Shown here: in pieces, positions 41,203 through 51,148 of the stretch
How the letters are laid out: each line of letters starts with the position of its first letter
Position numbering within the stretch: the first letter of the stretch is position 1
Source: Amycolatopsis marina
GTDB taxonomy: Bacteria > Actinomycetota > Actinomycetes > Mycobacteriales > Pseudonocardiaceae
Length of the DNA: 64,000 nucleotides
Assembly: GCF_900111885.1 (NCBI RefSeq)
Contig: NZ_FOKG01000003.1
Span: 292,658 to 356,657 of the forward strand
Reading direction: 5' to 3'
Translations under genes and position numbers: made by a program
The notes under the pieces: generated by a model
Seen by the model: only the letters and a program-made list of their open reading frames with translations
Database searches by the model: none
Told to the model about the DNA's origin: nothing

Positions 41203-42492
41203 TCAGGCCTTGCCGATTACCCGGTAGCTGATGTCCGGCCAGCGATCGGCCGAACTCACCCGACGACCGTCCACGAAGGTCCGGACACCGGGCAGATCGT
41301 CCGGGCCGAGGCCGGAGTACTCGCGGTGGTCGGCCTGCACCACGGCGGCGTCCACCTTCTCCCCGAGGTGGTAGGGCTCGAAGCCGAGCGAGCGCAGCTC
41401 GTCATCGGTGTACAGCGGGTCGTGCACCAGCGGCGTCGCACCGCGCGAGCGCAGTGCCTCGACCGCGGCGAACACGCCGGAGAACGCGGTCTCCTTGACC
41501 CCGCCCCGGTAGGCCGCGCCGAGCACGACCACCCGCGCGCCGGTCAGGTCGCCGTGGGCGCCTTCCAGCAGACCCATCGTGTAGTCGGGCATACCCGCGT
41601 TGGCCTCCCTGGCCGCCCGCACGACAGTCGCGTCCGGGTCGTTCCAGAGGTACAGGCGCGGATACACCGGGATGCAGTGCCCGCCGACGGCGATGCCGGG
41701 CTGGTGAATGTGGCTGTAGGGCTGCGAGTTCGACGCCTCGATCACCTGGTAGACGTCGATGCCCGCGGTCGAGGCGAACCGGGCGAACTGGTTCGCCAAG
41801 CCGATGTTGACGTCGCGGTAGGTCGTCTCGGCGAGCTTGGCCAGCTCGCTGGCCTCCGCCGAGCCGAGGTCCCAGACACCGTTCGGCCGGACGAGGTCGG
41901 GCCGCTCGTCGAAGTCCAGCACGGCCTCGTAGAACTCGATCGCACGCGCCGCGCCCGCCTCGGACAGTCCACCGATCAGCTTGGGGTACTTGCGCAGATC
42001 CTCGAACACCCTGCCGGTGAGCACTCGCTCCGGGGAGAACACGAGGTGGAAGTCGGCGCCCTCGGTCAGCCCCGACTCCTTCTCCAGCATCGGCTTCCAC
42101 CGGTTGCGGGTGGTCCCCACCGGCAACGTGGTCTCGTAGGACACCAGGGTGCCCGCGGTCAGGTGCTTGCCCAGCTCCTCCGTCGCGGCGTCCATCCAGC
42201 CGAAGTCCGGGCGCGCCTCTTCGTCCACGAACAGCGGCACGACGAGGACGACCGCGTCGGCGCCGGGAACCGCCTCCGCGTAGTTCGTGGTGGCGCGCAG
42301 TGTGCCAGCCGGCACGAGTTCAGTGAGCTTCTCCTGCAGGTGCGCCTCACCGGGGAACGGCTCCACCGCACGGTTGATCAGGTCGACGACCTCGGCGTTG
42401 ACGTCCACGCCAATGACCTCATGGCCTTTCGACGCGAACTGCACAGCAAGGGGAAGCCCGATCTTCCCGAGGGCAATGACAGCGATCTTCAC
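41203..42492 (-). CDS. UDP-N-acetylhexosamine 6-dehydrogenase (WbpA/WecC type)
   Basis: A 429-residue UDP-sugar dehydrogenase: KIAVIALGKIGLPLAVQFASKG (NAD site), VSYETTLPVGTT, FSPERVLTGR, LAETTYRDVNIGLANQFA and the catalytic cysteine motif GGHCIPVYP. It oxidises UDP-GlcNAc (or UDP-ManNAc) at C6 to the uronic acid, the first step of the WbpA-B-E-D route whose other three enzymes are encoded at 31,388, 32,377 and 40,524. GTG at 42492 with GAGGA upstream gives the family length. A 120-bp inverted-repeat element is 54 bp upstream. Confidence 0.85.
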   Translation of the reverse strand: MKIAVIALGKIGLPLAVQFASKGHEVIGVDVNAEVVDLINRAVEPFPGEAHLQEKLTELVPAGTLRATTNYAEAVPGADAVVLVVPLFVDEEARPDFGWMDAATEELGKHLTAGTLVSYETTLPVGTTRNRWKPMLEKESGLTEGADFHLVFSPERVLTGRVFEDLRKYPKLIGGLSEAGAARAIEFYEAVLDFDERPDLVRPNGVWDLGSAEASELAKLAETTYRDVNIGLANQFARFASTAGIDVYQVIEASNSQPYSHIHQPGIAVGGHCIPVYPRLYLWNDPDATVVRAAREANAGMPDYTMGLLEGAHGDLTGARVVVLGAAYRGGVKETAFSGVFAAVEALRSRGATPLVHDPLYTDDELRSLGFEPYHLGEKVDAAVVQADHREYSGLGPDDLPGVRTFVDGRRVSSADRWPDISYRVIGKA

Positions 42493-42545
42493 CGAGGCAG
42501 TCCTCTTCTGATACAGGAGTAGTGGCGCGAGATTTCCAGGCCCAC

Positions 42546-42665
42546 GAGGGTTATGCACAACTCGGTCGACGAGGGCTGCCCGGAGCTTGCGACGGGCGAC
42601 TCGCGGCGGCCGAGTGCAGGCGACCTGCGCACAGTAGCCACACCTGTGCGCAGTGCATAACACTC
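42546..42665 (+). repeat. MITE-like element, copy 2 (120 bp, terminal inverted repeats)
   Basis: Ends GAGGGTTATGCAC (42546-42558) and GTGCATAACACTC (42653-42665) pair with one mismatch, and the pairing extends two more bases outward. Inside, CTGCGCACAG and CTGTGCGCAG (42625-42653 region) form a perfect 10-bp hairpin. It is in the opposite orientation to copy 1 at 33523-33641. No coding capacity. Confidence 0.75.
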
Positions 42666-43923
<1,258 letters not shown>

Positions 43924-44049
43924 AAACCGAACTGACCTGCGGCTGTAAGTGGAAGAACACGCGTTGGGTGGAGCCCCACCCAGGAAAGACGCCACCGTGC
44001 AGCCAGTTACCATCGGACGCCGCGTACTACCGCTATCGGGGAGAACCAG

Positions 44050-44730
44050 GTGACCAACGAAGACGTCTGGGTGGTGATTCCGGTCTTCAACGAGGCCCAG
44101 GTCATCGCCGATGTCGTGGAACGTGTGCGTCCGACGTTCCCCAACGTGGTGTGTGTGGACGACGGCTCCGCCGACGACTCGGCCACCCGGATCGCGGGCA
44201 CGCATGCCCACCTCGTCCGGCACTCGCTCAACCTGGGCCAGGGAGCCGCCCTGCAGACCGGGCTCTCCTACGCACTGGCCCGGCCCGGCGCGAAGTACTT
44301 CGTGACCTTCGACGCCGACGGCCAGCACCAGGTCAGTGACGCCAAGCGGATGGTCGAGGTCGCCAGGACCGGCGAGGCCGACGTCGTGCTCGGCTCGCGG
44401 TTCCTCGAGCAGGCCAAGCACGTCCCGTGGCTCAAGCGGGCGGTCCTGAGAACGGCTGTCGCGCTCAGCCCGACAGCCCGCAAGCTGCAGCTGACCGACG
44501 CGCACAACGGCCTGCGGGTGTTCTCACGGTCGGTCGTCGAACGGCTGCACATCACGATGAACGGAATGGCACACGCCTCGGAGATCGTCGCGTTCCTCGC
44601 GAACAACGACATCCGGGTCCGTGAGGTGCCGGTGACCATCCTGTACACCGACTACTCCAAGAGCAAGGGCCAGTCGCTGGTCAACGGGGTGAACATCCTG
44701 TTTGACCTGTCGCTGCGCGACCGGGGGTGA
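44050..44730 (+). CDS. Polyprenyl-phosphate glycosyltransferase, PpgS (Rv3631)-like
   Basis: A 226-residue GT2 enzyme of the dolichyl-phosphate-mannose-synthase type without C-terminal membrane segments: WVVIPVFNEAQVIADVVERV, VCVDDGSADDSA, TFDADGQHQ (DXD) and AHNGLRVFSR. M. tuberculosis Rv3631 makes polyprenyl-phospho-GalNAc, used to put galactosamine on arabinogalactan, and works with the small membrane protein Rv3632. A DUF2304 protein gene follows here after 7 bp, giving the same pair. GTG start with GGGGAGAA upstream. Confidence 0.8.
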   Translation: MTNEDVWVVIPVFNEAQVIADVVERVRPTFPNVVCVDDGSADDSATRIAGTHAHLVRHSLNLGQGAALQTGLSYALARPGAKYFVTFDADGQHQVSDAKRMVEVARTGEADVVLGSRFLEQAKHVPWLKRAVLRTAVALSPTARKLQLTDAHNGLRVFSRSVVERLHITMNGMAHASEIVAFLANNDIRVREVPVTILYTDYSKSKGQSLVNGVNILFDLSLRDRG

Positions 44731-44737
44731 CTCGTCC

Positions 44738-45169
44738 ATGTTGGCGCAGCTCGTACTGCTGATCGCGGTAGCAGGAATTCTGCTCTACTTCGCCAGCCGC
44801 AGGCACAACGTCCGCATGCAGGCCGGAAAGCGCATCGCGTTCTTCCTGTTCATCGCACTGAACATCGACGCGGTGCTGTTTCCGCAGCACCTCACGTGGC
44901 TCGCGAACGGCCTCGGCATCGGCCGTGGTGCCGACCTGGTGCTGTACCTGCTGGTGGTGGCGTTCATCTTCGGCATGCTCAACACCTACCTGCGATTCCG
45001 GGGCACCAACCAGCAGGTCACCGAGCTGACCCGCACGCTGGCCATCCGCGAGGCCGAACTGGTCAACCACCAGCGCGGGTTGATGAACTCGGAACAGGTG
45101 CACAGCGCGGTCACGGCCACGGCCGCCCCCGACGAGGAATCCGGGCCCCCCTCGGTCACCCGGCCCTGA
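44738..45169 (+). CDS. DUF2304 small membrane protein (Rv3632-like partner)
   Basis: A 143-residue protein with three hydrophobic segments (LVLLIAVAGILLYFASRRH; IAFFLFIALNIDAVLF; LVLYLLVVAFIFGMLNTYL) and a charged C-terminal coil. DUF2304 proteins sit next to DPM-type GT2 genes and, in mycobacteria, Rv3632 supports PpgS activity. It is 7 bp after the GT2 gene, so they are co-transcribed. It probably anchors the soluble GT2 to the membrane. Convergent with the 45,177 gene by 7 bp. Confidence 0.8.
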   Translation: MLAQLVLLIAVAGILLYFASRRHNVRMQAGKRIAFFLFIALNIDAVLFPQHLTWLANGLGIGRGADLVLYLLVVAFIFGMLNTYLRFRGTNQQVTELTRTLAIREAELVNHQRGLMNSEQVHSAVTATAAPDEESGPPSVTRP

Positions 45170-45176
45170 GCGCCGC

Positions 45177-46172
45177 TCAGACTGCCTGCTCCTGGGGCCC
45201 GCGCGGGGCACGCAGGAAGGCGAAGGACGCGGCACCTCCCGCGGTGAGCAGGTCGGCCACGGTGAACATCACCCGCGAAACCACCGCGAACGCCAACGCC
45301 TGACCAGCGGAAACACCACTAGCGGTGAGCACGGCGACCATGACGAGTTCACGCACACCCGCCCCGCTGGGGAGCACGAACGCCACCGCGCCCGCGGTCA
45401 TCGCGATGGCCATCGCCCCGATGCAGACGATGAGTCCGCCGAAGCCAGGGGCACCCACCGAGTTGACCAGCAGCCACAGGTGCAGGCCCTGCAACATCCA
45501 GGCGCCCAACGAGGCGCCGAACACCGTACCGACCGTTCGCCAGCCGAGGGGGCGCTCCAGTGGGCCGCGCCGCAGAATCCTGAGCACCAGCGAGGTACCC
45601 CAGGTCAGGACGGACGGGTACAACGCGACCAGGCCCAGTGGAATCGCCACGATCAGCCAGGTCGCGTACGCACTGCCACCCAGGACCTCACGCACAGCCA
45701 GCAGGGACAACGTCAGCGCGGCGACGATGCCGATCCCGAGCTGCACCAGCGACGCGGTGAAGATGCGGGCCCTGGCCAGACCGGCCTTGCGGCCCAGTTC
45801 CATCTGCAACAGGTAAGCCCACACCGAGCCCGGCACGTACTTGCCCAGCTGCCCGACCAGGCAGATCTGCGCGCCGCGGGCGTAGCCGATCGGTGCGCCG
45901 AAATGTTCGATGAGGACCTGCCAGCCGAAGGTCACCACCGTGATGCTCGCCACCAGCGCGAGCAGGCTGAGCAGGGAGGACTGCCAGGCGATGTCGGCCA
46001 GTGTCGCCCAGAACTCGTCCCAGTGGCGGTACAGCTGCCAGCCGGCCAGTGCGACGACAACGACGATGGCCAGGCTCCTGCCGGCGTCGATCAGCCTCGC
46101 CCTGACGGGCTTCGCCGAGGAACCCGGGGACACCGGCGTGTCCTCGGCCACCACCGGCTCGACAGACCTCAT
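45177..46172 (-). CDS. LPG-synthase-TM/AglD-type integral membrane protein
   Basis: A 331-residue protein with about eight hydrophobic segments of the UPF0104/lysylphosphatidylglycerol-synthase TM family: FGWQVLIEHFGAPIGYARGAQICLVGQLGKYVPGSVWAYLLQ and FVLPSGAGVRELVMVAVL, the two best-conserved loops. Members are often proposed lipid or lipid-sugar flippases. Next to the PpgS-like pair, it could flip the polyprenyl-phosphate-sugar. That link is inferred from context only. Confidence 0.75.
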   Translation of the reverse strand: MRSVEPVVAEDTPVSPGSSAKPVRARLIDAGRSLAIVVVVALAGWQLYRHWDEFWATLADIAWQSSLLSLLALVASITVVTFGWQVLIEHFGAPIGYARGAQICLVGQLGKYVPGSVWAYLLQMELGRKAGLARARIFTASLVQLGIGIVAALTLSLLAVREVLGGSAYATWLIVAIPLGLVALYPSVLTWGTSLVLRILRRGPLERPLGWRTVGTVFGASLGAWMLQGLHLWLLVNSVGAPGFGGLIVCIGAMAIAMTAGAVAFVLPSGAGVRELVMVAVLTASGVSAGQALAFAVVSRVMFTVADLLTAGGAASFAFLRAPRGPQEQAV

Positions 46173-46384
46173 CTACGTCGTACCTCCAGCTGAGTTCCAC
46201 GGCACAATATGCGCTGCTCAGTGCCTGCCTGAAACTCGGGTCCGCGATCGAGTCGCCAGGGCTCTGGCTGCCAGGAACTGTCCAGTTCTGCTGGTTGACG
46301 CCCTGCCGCCTCGATAGCGGGACTTCGTCGGCCGAGTTATTCGGATCACCACGACCTCGCAGTTTCCAGTCTTCAGACGCACTG

Positions 46385-47641
46385 TCAGAACGCAACGGTC
46401 ACCAGGCGGCTGAACTCGCCGAGCAGGTCGTAGCCGTCCCAGACCGCGGAAAAGGTCAGCGCCGAACCAAACGGGACTATTCGGTCGACTCCTCGTCCGG
46501 CCAGATCGCGGGCGAACTCGACCAGTTCGTCGGCGTCGAAGCCGAAATGCGTCACCGTCTGGTCCTTGCGCACCACGATCCGCGCCAGCTCGGCCAGTGT
46601 CCGCACCCTGCCGACACCGAAACTGCCCGCACCGGACCACTGCCGTGGCACGGCCTCCGGGCTGCTGAGTTCCATCGTGAGAACGCCGTTGACGTCTCCG
46701 GCCGGTCCCGTGAAGGTGATTCGCTCGGCAGTGCCGTCGATGGCGGAACCGTAGGCGGAGACACGCTTCTGCACCGCCATCGCCGGGTCGGTCACATGCT
46801 TCCTGTCCAGGAGCACGTCGGTCAGCAGCGCCTGGAACTGGGTAGTCGCCTCGGCGGCGCCGTCCGGGTCACCGACCCAGAACACCGCCAGCGGCGACGA
46901 ACAGGCCGCCTGGTCGAACCAGTACGAGTCGTTGTAGAACAACTCGGCCGCTCTCCTGCGCTCCCCCTCGGATGCTCGCCGCCAGCCGGACACCGACACG
47001 ATCGCGAACGACGAGCGGCCGGGAAAGGTCAGGTCGCGTGCGTGCGGCGCGAGCGGGTACTGCCGCAGCGCCCGGACCGCGTCGTCACCGCCCCACACCA
47101 CTCGCAGATCGCACGCAGCCGACAAGGTGGCGCTGGCGTTGTCGCCACGGTCATACGTGACCATCCGCTGCGTCCTGCCGATCACCTCCGCCGTGTCCCC
47201 GGGCACCTCACCGAGCGCGGCGTTGAGCGCCTCCAGCACCCCGTCCGCCGCCTCCGCCGAACGAGAGGAAACTCGCACCACGTTCCGGTTTCCCGCCAGG
47301 GCCGACAGCGCCCAGGAGTAGACGAACATCGTGTCCACATTAGCCGGTGGTACGTGAAAAACGAGGCCACGCGGAAATCGCAGGGCCGATCTGTCTTTAA
47401 TGTCCATACGGGACAGTGCGCGCGCGAGTTCGCCCTTACGCAGGAAGAAGCCGAGCGAAGCCAGTTCGGGAAACCGGCGTGCGACGGCCGGAGCGAGCAG
47501 TTTCCGCCCGAACCGGCCGAGGAACTCCACGATCCGCTCGTCACCGAATCGCAGTCGTGACCCTTCGGACTCCGTTCGCAACCGCTCGACCAGCGCATCC
47601 GCCTCGACCGGGGCGTCTGCCGGGAATCTCTGCGTGAGCAT
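46385..47641 (-). CDS. LuxC-like acyl-CoA/acyl-protein reductase
   Basis: A 418-residue LuxC-family (fatty acid reductase subunit) protein, tenth and last gene of the long operon. It has FHVPPANVDTMFVYSWALSALAGN (NADPH-binding region), and the probable catalytic cysteine in FDQAACSSP, the place of the acylated Cys of LuxC. LuxC reduces an activated acyl group to an aldehyde. The start overlaps the LuxE-like stop by one base. No LuxA/LuxB or LuxD in the window, so this is not a light-producing system; small-acid reduction for a sugar substituent is the better guess. Confidence 0.8.
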   Translation of the reverse strand: MLTQRFPADAPVEADALVERLRTESEGSRLRFGDERIVEFLGRFGRKLLAPAVARRFPELASLGFFLRKGELARALSRMDIKDRSALRFPRGLVFHVPPANVDTMFVYSWALSALAGNRNVVRVSSRSAEAADGVLEALNAALGEVPGDTAEVIGRTQRMVTYDRGDNASATLSAACDLRVVWGGDDAVRALRQYPLAPHARDLTFPGRSSFAIVSVSGWRRASEGERRRAAELFYNDSYWFDQAACSSPLAVFWVGDPDGAAEATTQFQALLTDVLLDRKHVTDPAMAVQKRVSAYGSAIDGTAERITFTGPAGDVNGVLTMELSSPEAVPRQWSGAGSFGVGRVRTLAELARIVVRKDQTVTHFGFDADELVEFARDLAGRGVDRIVPFGSALTFSAVWDGYDLLGEFSRLVTVAF

Positions 47642-48708
47642 CACCACGGGACACCAGCCGCGGTGAACGTGTCCGAGCAACCGCGCGCCTCCGCCCTGGG
47701 CAGCCTGCCCAGCACCGAGAAGCGCTTTCCCGGCCAGTCCCCGTCGTCGATGCCGTGGCACACACCGACGTCCTCCGTCAGCAGGACGTGTCCCGGGTAG
47801 GACCGGGGCAACGTGCTCACCACCTCGATCACGCCGGGCGTGCCGACCGGCTGTTCCCGCCAGGTCGCGGGGTCGCGGATGACCACATCGGCGAAGTCCG
47901 GGCAGTACAGCGAGTTTCCCGACGGCCCCTCGAGGAACACCGTCCCGATCTGCTCGACCATCCCGTAGTAGTTGTGGATCCGGCGCAGTCCGGTGTCCTC
48001 CCGGAAGCGGCGCCGGAACTCGGCGTTGTCCACCGCGCGTTCGGTGAGTTTCTTCCAGCCGCCGGAATGGATCAGGATGCCGTTGGACAGGTCGAGGCGG
48101 TGCTCGCGCGCGATTTCGTAGAGATAGAGCCACACCATGAAGGTGAACCCGAAGATCAGGAACGGCTCGTCTCCGTGCCGGGCAAGGAACTGCTTGAGCG
48201 CCGCGACGTCCGGCTGGTCGTTCTCGTCGAGCACGTAGACGTGCTTGCGACCGAAGTTGGCCATCCCCAGCACACCCGCGCCTCGCGCGGAGAACGAGCG
48301 CCGGTTCCGCACGATGGCGACGGTGTCGATCAGCAGCATCGGCAGCCGCGCACTTCCGAGCACGGTCTGCAGAGTGGCGCCGAGCCTGCGGGTCTGCGCG
48401 GCGGCGGCGGCCCTGTCCAGGTAGATCCGGGACGCACCGGACCCGGTGGTACCCGAAGACGTGAGGACCTTGAACACCTCGTCGTCCGGAATGCTCTTGA
48501 GTTCGTGCGTCTTGAACAGCCGCAGCGGTAGCCACGGCAGCTCGGAAATCCGGCCGAACGACGCATCCTGTTCGATTCCGAGCGCGGAAAGGATCCGGTC
48601 GTAGCCGGGTGAGCCGGAACGGTGGTGGGCCGTCAGCTCCGCGAGCTGCGGCAGCAGCGTCGCCTCACGTTCGGCCTGCGACAGGCTGAACATTCCTTGA
48701 CCGGGCAC
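47641..48708 (-). CDS. LuxE-like acyl-protein synthetase
   Basis: A 355-residue LuxE-family adenylate-forming enzyme: VLTSSGTTGSGASRIYLDR (ATP loop), IHSGGWKKLTE, YYGMVEQIGTVF, and a C-terminal RGCSDTFTAAG. The cysteine 11 residues from the end matches the LuxE cysteine that carries the acyl group before passing it to LuxC. It is usually a partner of LuxC, whose gene follows with a one-base overlap. The GTG at 48708 has GGAGG nine bases upstream and overlaps the previous stop. Confidence 0.8.
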   Translation of the reverse strand: MPGQGMFSLSQAEREATLLPQLAELTAHHRSGSPGYDRILSALGIEQDASFGRISELPWLPLRLFKTHELKSIPDDEVFKVLTSSGTTGSGASRIYLDRAAAAAQTRRLGATLQTVLGSARLPMLLIDTVAIVRNRRSFSARGAGVLGMANFGRKHVYVLDENDQPDVAALKQFLARHGDEPFLIFGFTFMVWLYLYEIAREHRLDLSNGILIHSGGWKKLTERAVDNAEFRRRFREDTGLRRIHNYYGMVEQIGTVFLEGPSGNSLYCPDFADVVIRDPATWREQPVGTPGVIEVVSTLPRSYPGHVLLTEDVGVCHGIDDGDWPGKRFSVLGRLPRAEARGCSDTFTAAGVPW

Positions 48709-50105
48709 TATAGCCGCGCCTCCAGCGAACAGTAATCGATCTTGCCGCTGGCCAGCAGGGGCACGGCATCGATCGGGCGCACATCGAAGCCGCTGGTGTG
48801 CAGGTGCAGCCGGTCTGCCAGTGCCCGCGCCGCCGCCTTGCACGTGTCCCGGTCCGCGCCTTCGGCGAACAGGGTGACCCGGTCACCCGCGGGGACCGCC
48901 GCCACCAGATCGATGCCGACCGAAGCGGCCTGCACCGCGAGCTCCAGGTCATCGAGGCTGACCCGGTTGCCGAAGATCTTGCCGATCCGCTTGAGTCGCC
49001 CCGTGACGAACAGGAAGCCGTCCTCGTCGAGGTAGCCGAGGTCCCCGGTCTCCAGCCTGCCGTCCATCCGGTCGCCCTCGGCCAGTTCGGCCGCGCTCTC
49101 CGCGTACCCCATCATCACGTTCGGCCCCCGGTAGACGACCTCGCCGACGATCTTCGGATGGGTGGTCTCGACGCCGTCGTCCCGGAGGATGCTCAGTGCG
49201 CCGCCGGGCAACGCCGAGCCCGCGGAGCCGAGCTTCTCGGCGAGCATCTCCGCGGGCACGGTCGCCATCCGGGGCGCGGCCTCGGTCTGCCCGTACATCA
49301 CGAACAACCGGCCATCCACCGCGCGCATCAGCTCGTCGAACTCGGCGACCAGTTCGGCGCGCAGGCTGCCACCTGCCTGCGTGAGGCTGTGCAGGCTGGG
49401 GTACTTCTCCGGACGGAACCGCAGCCTGTGCAACATCTCGTAGTGGTACGGCACTCCCGCCAACGACGTCGCCCTGTGCTCGGTCACGGAGTCCCAGAAA
49501 CCCCGGTCGAGCAGGCCCGCTGGCTCGATGACGACCGTCGCACCCCGGACGAGGTGCGAGTTCAGCACCGACAGTCCATAGCTGTAGTGCAGCGGCAGGC
49601 TCGTCGGCGCGACCTCGTCGCCGTCGATGTCGAGCACGTCGGCGATCGCTTCCGCATTGGAGGACAGGGCGTTGCGCGACAGCCGCACGAGCTTCGGGTT
49701 GCCGGTGGATCCGCTGGTGGGCAACAGCACGGCGAGGTCGGGGTGCGGCGCGACGTGTTCGGCGGACTCGCGCACCCAGTGCCCGTCGCGCGCGACGTAA
49801 CCGTTGGGCGGCTCGGCGTCGGCGGCGAGCACCGCGGCAGGCCGGAACCGGTGCACCAGGCCGCCCAGCACGTCGGTGTCGAGCGTGGGATCGATGAGCG
49901 TGATCGCACGCCCGGAGTCCACCGCGGCCACATAGCGCAGGACGCTCGGCAGATCCACGGAGGTCCGGGCGAACAGGACGCCGCCGGGCAGTGAGCCGAG
50001 CAGGTCTGCCTCGGCGGCGACCGCCGAAAGGAGTTGCGCGCCGTGCAGCGTGCGTCCGCCCGCCACGTCGATCAGGCGGGCTCCGTCGCCGAGTAACTGA
50101 CTCAT
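48708..50105 (-). CDS. AMP-binding acyl-activating ligase
   Basis: A 465-residue ANL-superfamily enzyme with LLPTSGSTGNPKLVR (A3 loop), VMYGQTEAAPRM (A5), ETGDLGYLDEDGFLFVTGR (A7) and a C-terminal lysine motif LLASGKIDY. It activates a carboxylic acid as acyl-AMP and probably loads it on the acyl carrier protein encoded at 50,856. The N-terminus is shorter than in long-chain acyl-CoA synthetases. ATG overlaps the ketoreductase stop by one base. Confidence 0.85.
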   Translation of the reverse strand: MSQLLGDGARLIDVAGGRTLHGAQLLSAVAAEADLLGSLPGGVLFARTSVDLPSVLRYVAAVDSGRAITLIDPTLDTDVLGGLVHRFRPAAVLAADAEPPNGYVARDGHWVRESAEHVAPHPDLAVLLPTSGSTGNPKLVRLSRNALSSNAEAIADVLDIDGDEVAPTSLPLHYSYGLSVLNSHLVRGATVVIEPAGLLDRGFWDSVTEHRATSLAGVPYHYEMLHRLRFRPEKYPSLHSLTQAGGSLRAELVAEFDELMRAVDGRLFVMYGQTEAAPRMATVPAEMLAEKLGSAGSALPGGALSILRDDGVETTHPKIVGEVVYRGPNVMMGYAESAAELAEGDRMDGRLETGDLGYLDEDGFLFVTGRLKRIGKIFGNRVSLDDLELAVQAASVGIDLVAAVPAGDRVTLFAEGADRDTCKAAARALADRLHLHTSGFDVRPIDAVPLLASGKIDYCSLEARL

Positions 50106-50863
50106 CAGAGCACCAGACCTCCGTCGACCCCGAGGACCTGGCCGGTGATGAACGCAGCCTCCTCGCCTGCCAGGAACCTGATCGCCCCGGCCACGTCGTC
50201 GGCCGACCCGAGCCTGCCCAGCGGGGTGTTGCGCACGGTATCGGTCCGGACCTTCTCGCTCAGCTCCGCGGTGAGGGCCGTGTCGATGACCCCCGGTGCG
50301 ACGGCGTTGACCCGGATCCCGAAGCCACCGAGTTCCTTCGCGGCCGACAACGCGAGGTTGGCCACGGCGGCCTTGGACGCGGAGTACACGGACTGACCCG
50401 CCCCGCCCCGCTCCCCGACGATCGAGGCGACCACGATGATCGACCCGGACCTGGCGCGCATCATCGCGCGCCCACCCGCCTGCACCGTGTGGATCGTGCC
50501 CGCGATGTTCGTCGTCAGCATGCGCTGCACGGCGTCCTCGCGGATCATGCCGAGCGGTGCGCCCTCCATGATTCCGGCGTTGGCGACAACGACGTCCAGC
50601 CTGCCGTGTTCCTTCGCGACACCCTTGACCAGCGCGGCGACACCGTCGGCGTCGGTGATGTCGAGCTGCTGCCCTGTCACAGGGCCGCCCACGGCGGCGG
50701 CCACCTCCTTCGCCACGATCTCGTCCCGGCCGGTGAGCACCACCGTGGCGCCGGCCTGGGCCAGTCTCCGTACCGTGGCAAGCCCGATCCCGCGGGTGCC
50801 GCCGGTTACCAGCGCCACCTTTCCGGAGAGGCCGGGGTCCGCACCGGTCACGCCGTCACGCAT
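50105..50863 (-). CDS. FabG-like 3-oxoacyl-ACP reductase (SDR)
   Basis: A 252-residue classical SDR: VALVTGGTRGIGLATVRRL, VVANAGIM, ASIVGERGGAGQSVYSASKAAV (catalytic Ser-Tyr-Lys) and VNAVAPGVIDTAL. In an operon with ACP and acyl-activating genes it likely reduces a keto group on an ACP- or CoA-bound acid. Overlaps the ACP gene by eight bases. A nucleotide-sugar keto-reductase role cannot be excluded. Confidence 0.85.
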   Translation of the reverse strand: MRDGVTGADPGLSGKVALVTGGTRGIGLATVRRLAQAGATVVLTGRDEIVAKEVAAAVGGPVTGQQLDITDADGVAALVKGVAKEHGRLDVVVANAGIMEGAPLGMIREDAVQRMLTTNIAGTIHTVQAGGRAMMRARSGSIIVVASIVGERGGAGQSVYSASKAAVANLALSAAKELGGFGIRVNAVAPGVIDTALTAELSEKVRTDTVRNTPLGRLGSADDVAGAIRFLAGEEAAFITGQVLGVDGGLVL

Positions 50864-51113
50864 CCACGTTCTGCAGTTGCGTCACCATGTCCACCGCGAC
50901 GACAAAGCTACTCATGTCAATCACCTGATCGGTGTCGAATTGGACGTCGAACTCGTCCTCGATGGCGGCGACCAACGCCATGTGGCCAACGGAATCCCAG
51001 GTTTCGTGGTCCCGGTACTGCAAGTTCTCGACATCGACGACGACATCGGCATCGCCGTGGATGTCCAGCGCCTCCACGAAAACCTTGCGCAACCGCTCAC
51101 GAATGTCCGCCAT
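50856..51113 (-). CDS. Acyl carrier protein
   Basis: An 85-residue acidic helical protein with the phosphopantetheine serine in TWDSVGHMALVAAIEDEF (Ser41). It is not the fatty-acid-synthase ACP type; it resembles stand-alone ACPs of polysaccharide and secondary-metabolite loci. Start ATG at 51113 gives the standard length. It sits between the LpxA-type acyltransferase gene (35 bp upstream) and the ketoreductase gene, so it can carry the acyl group used by the acyltransferase. Confidence 0.85.
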   Translation of the reverse strand: MADIRERLRKVFVEALDIHGDADVVVDVENLQYRDHETWDSVGHMALVAAIEDEFDVQFDTDQVIDMSSFVVAVDMVTQLQNVDA

Positions 51114-51148
51114 GACCCTCCTCGTCCTCCGTTGTGCCCGGCCCGTCC

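Noticed and set aside
46385..48708. Bioluminescence (lux) operon
   Set aside because: No LuxA, LuxB or LuxD homolog nearby; the neighbours are glycan and acyl-carrier genes.
49991..51115. Plus-strand frames opposite the ketoreductase/ACP genes
   Set aside because: Antisense shadows in a dense, well-supported minus-strand operon.
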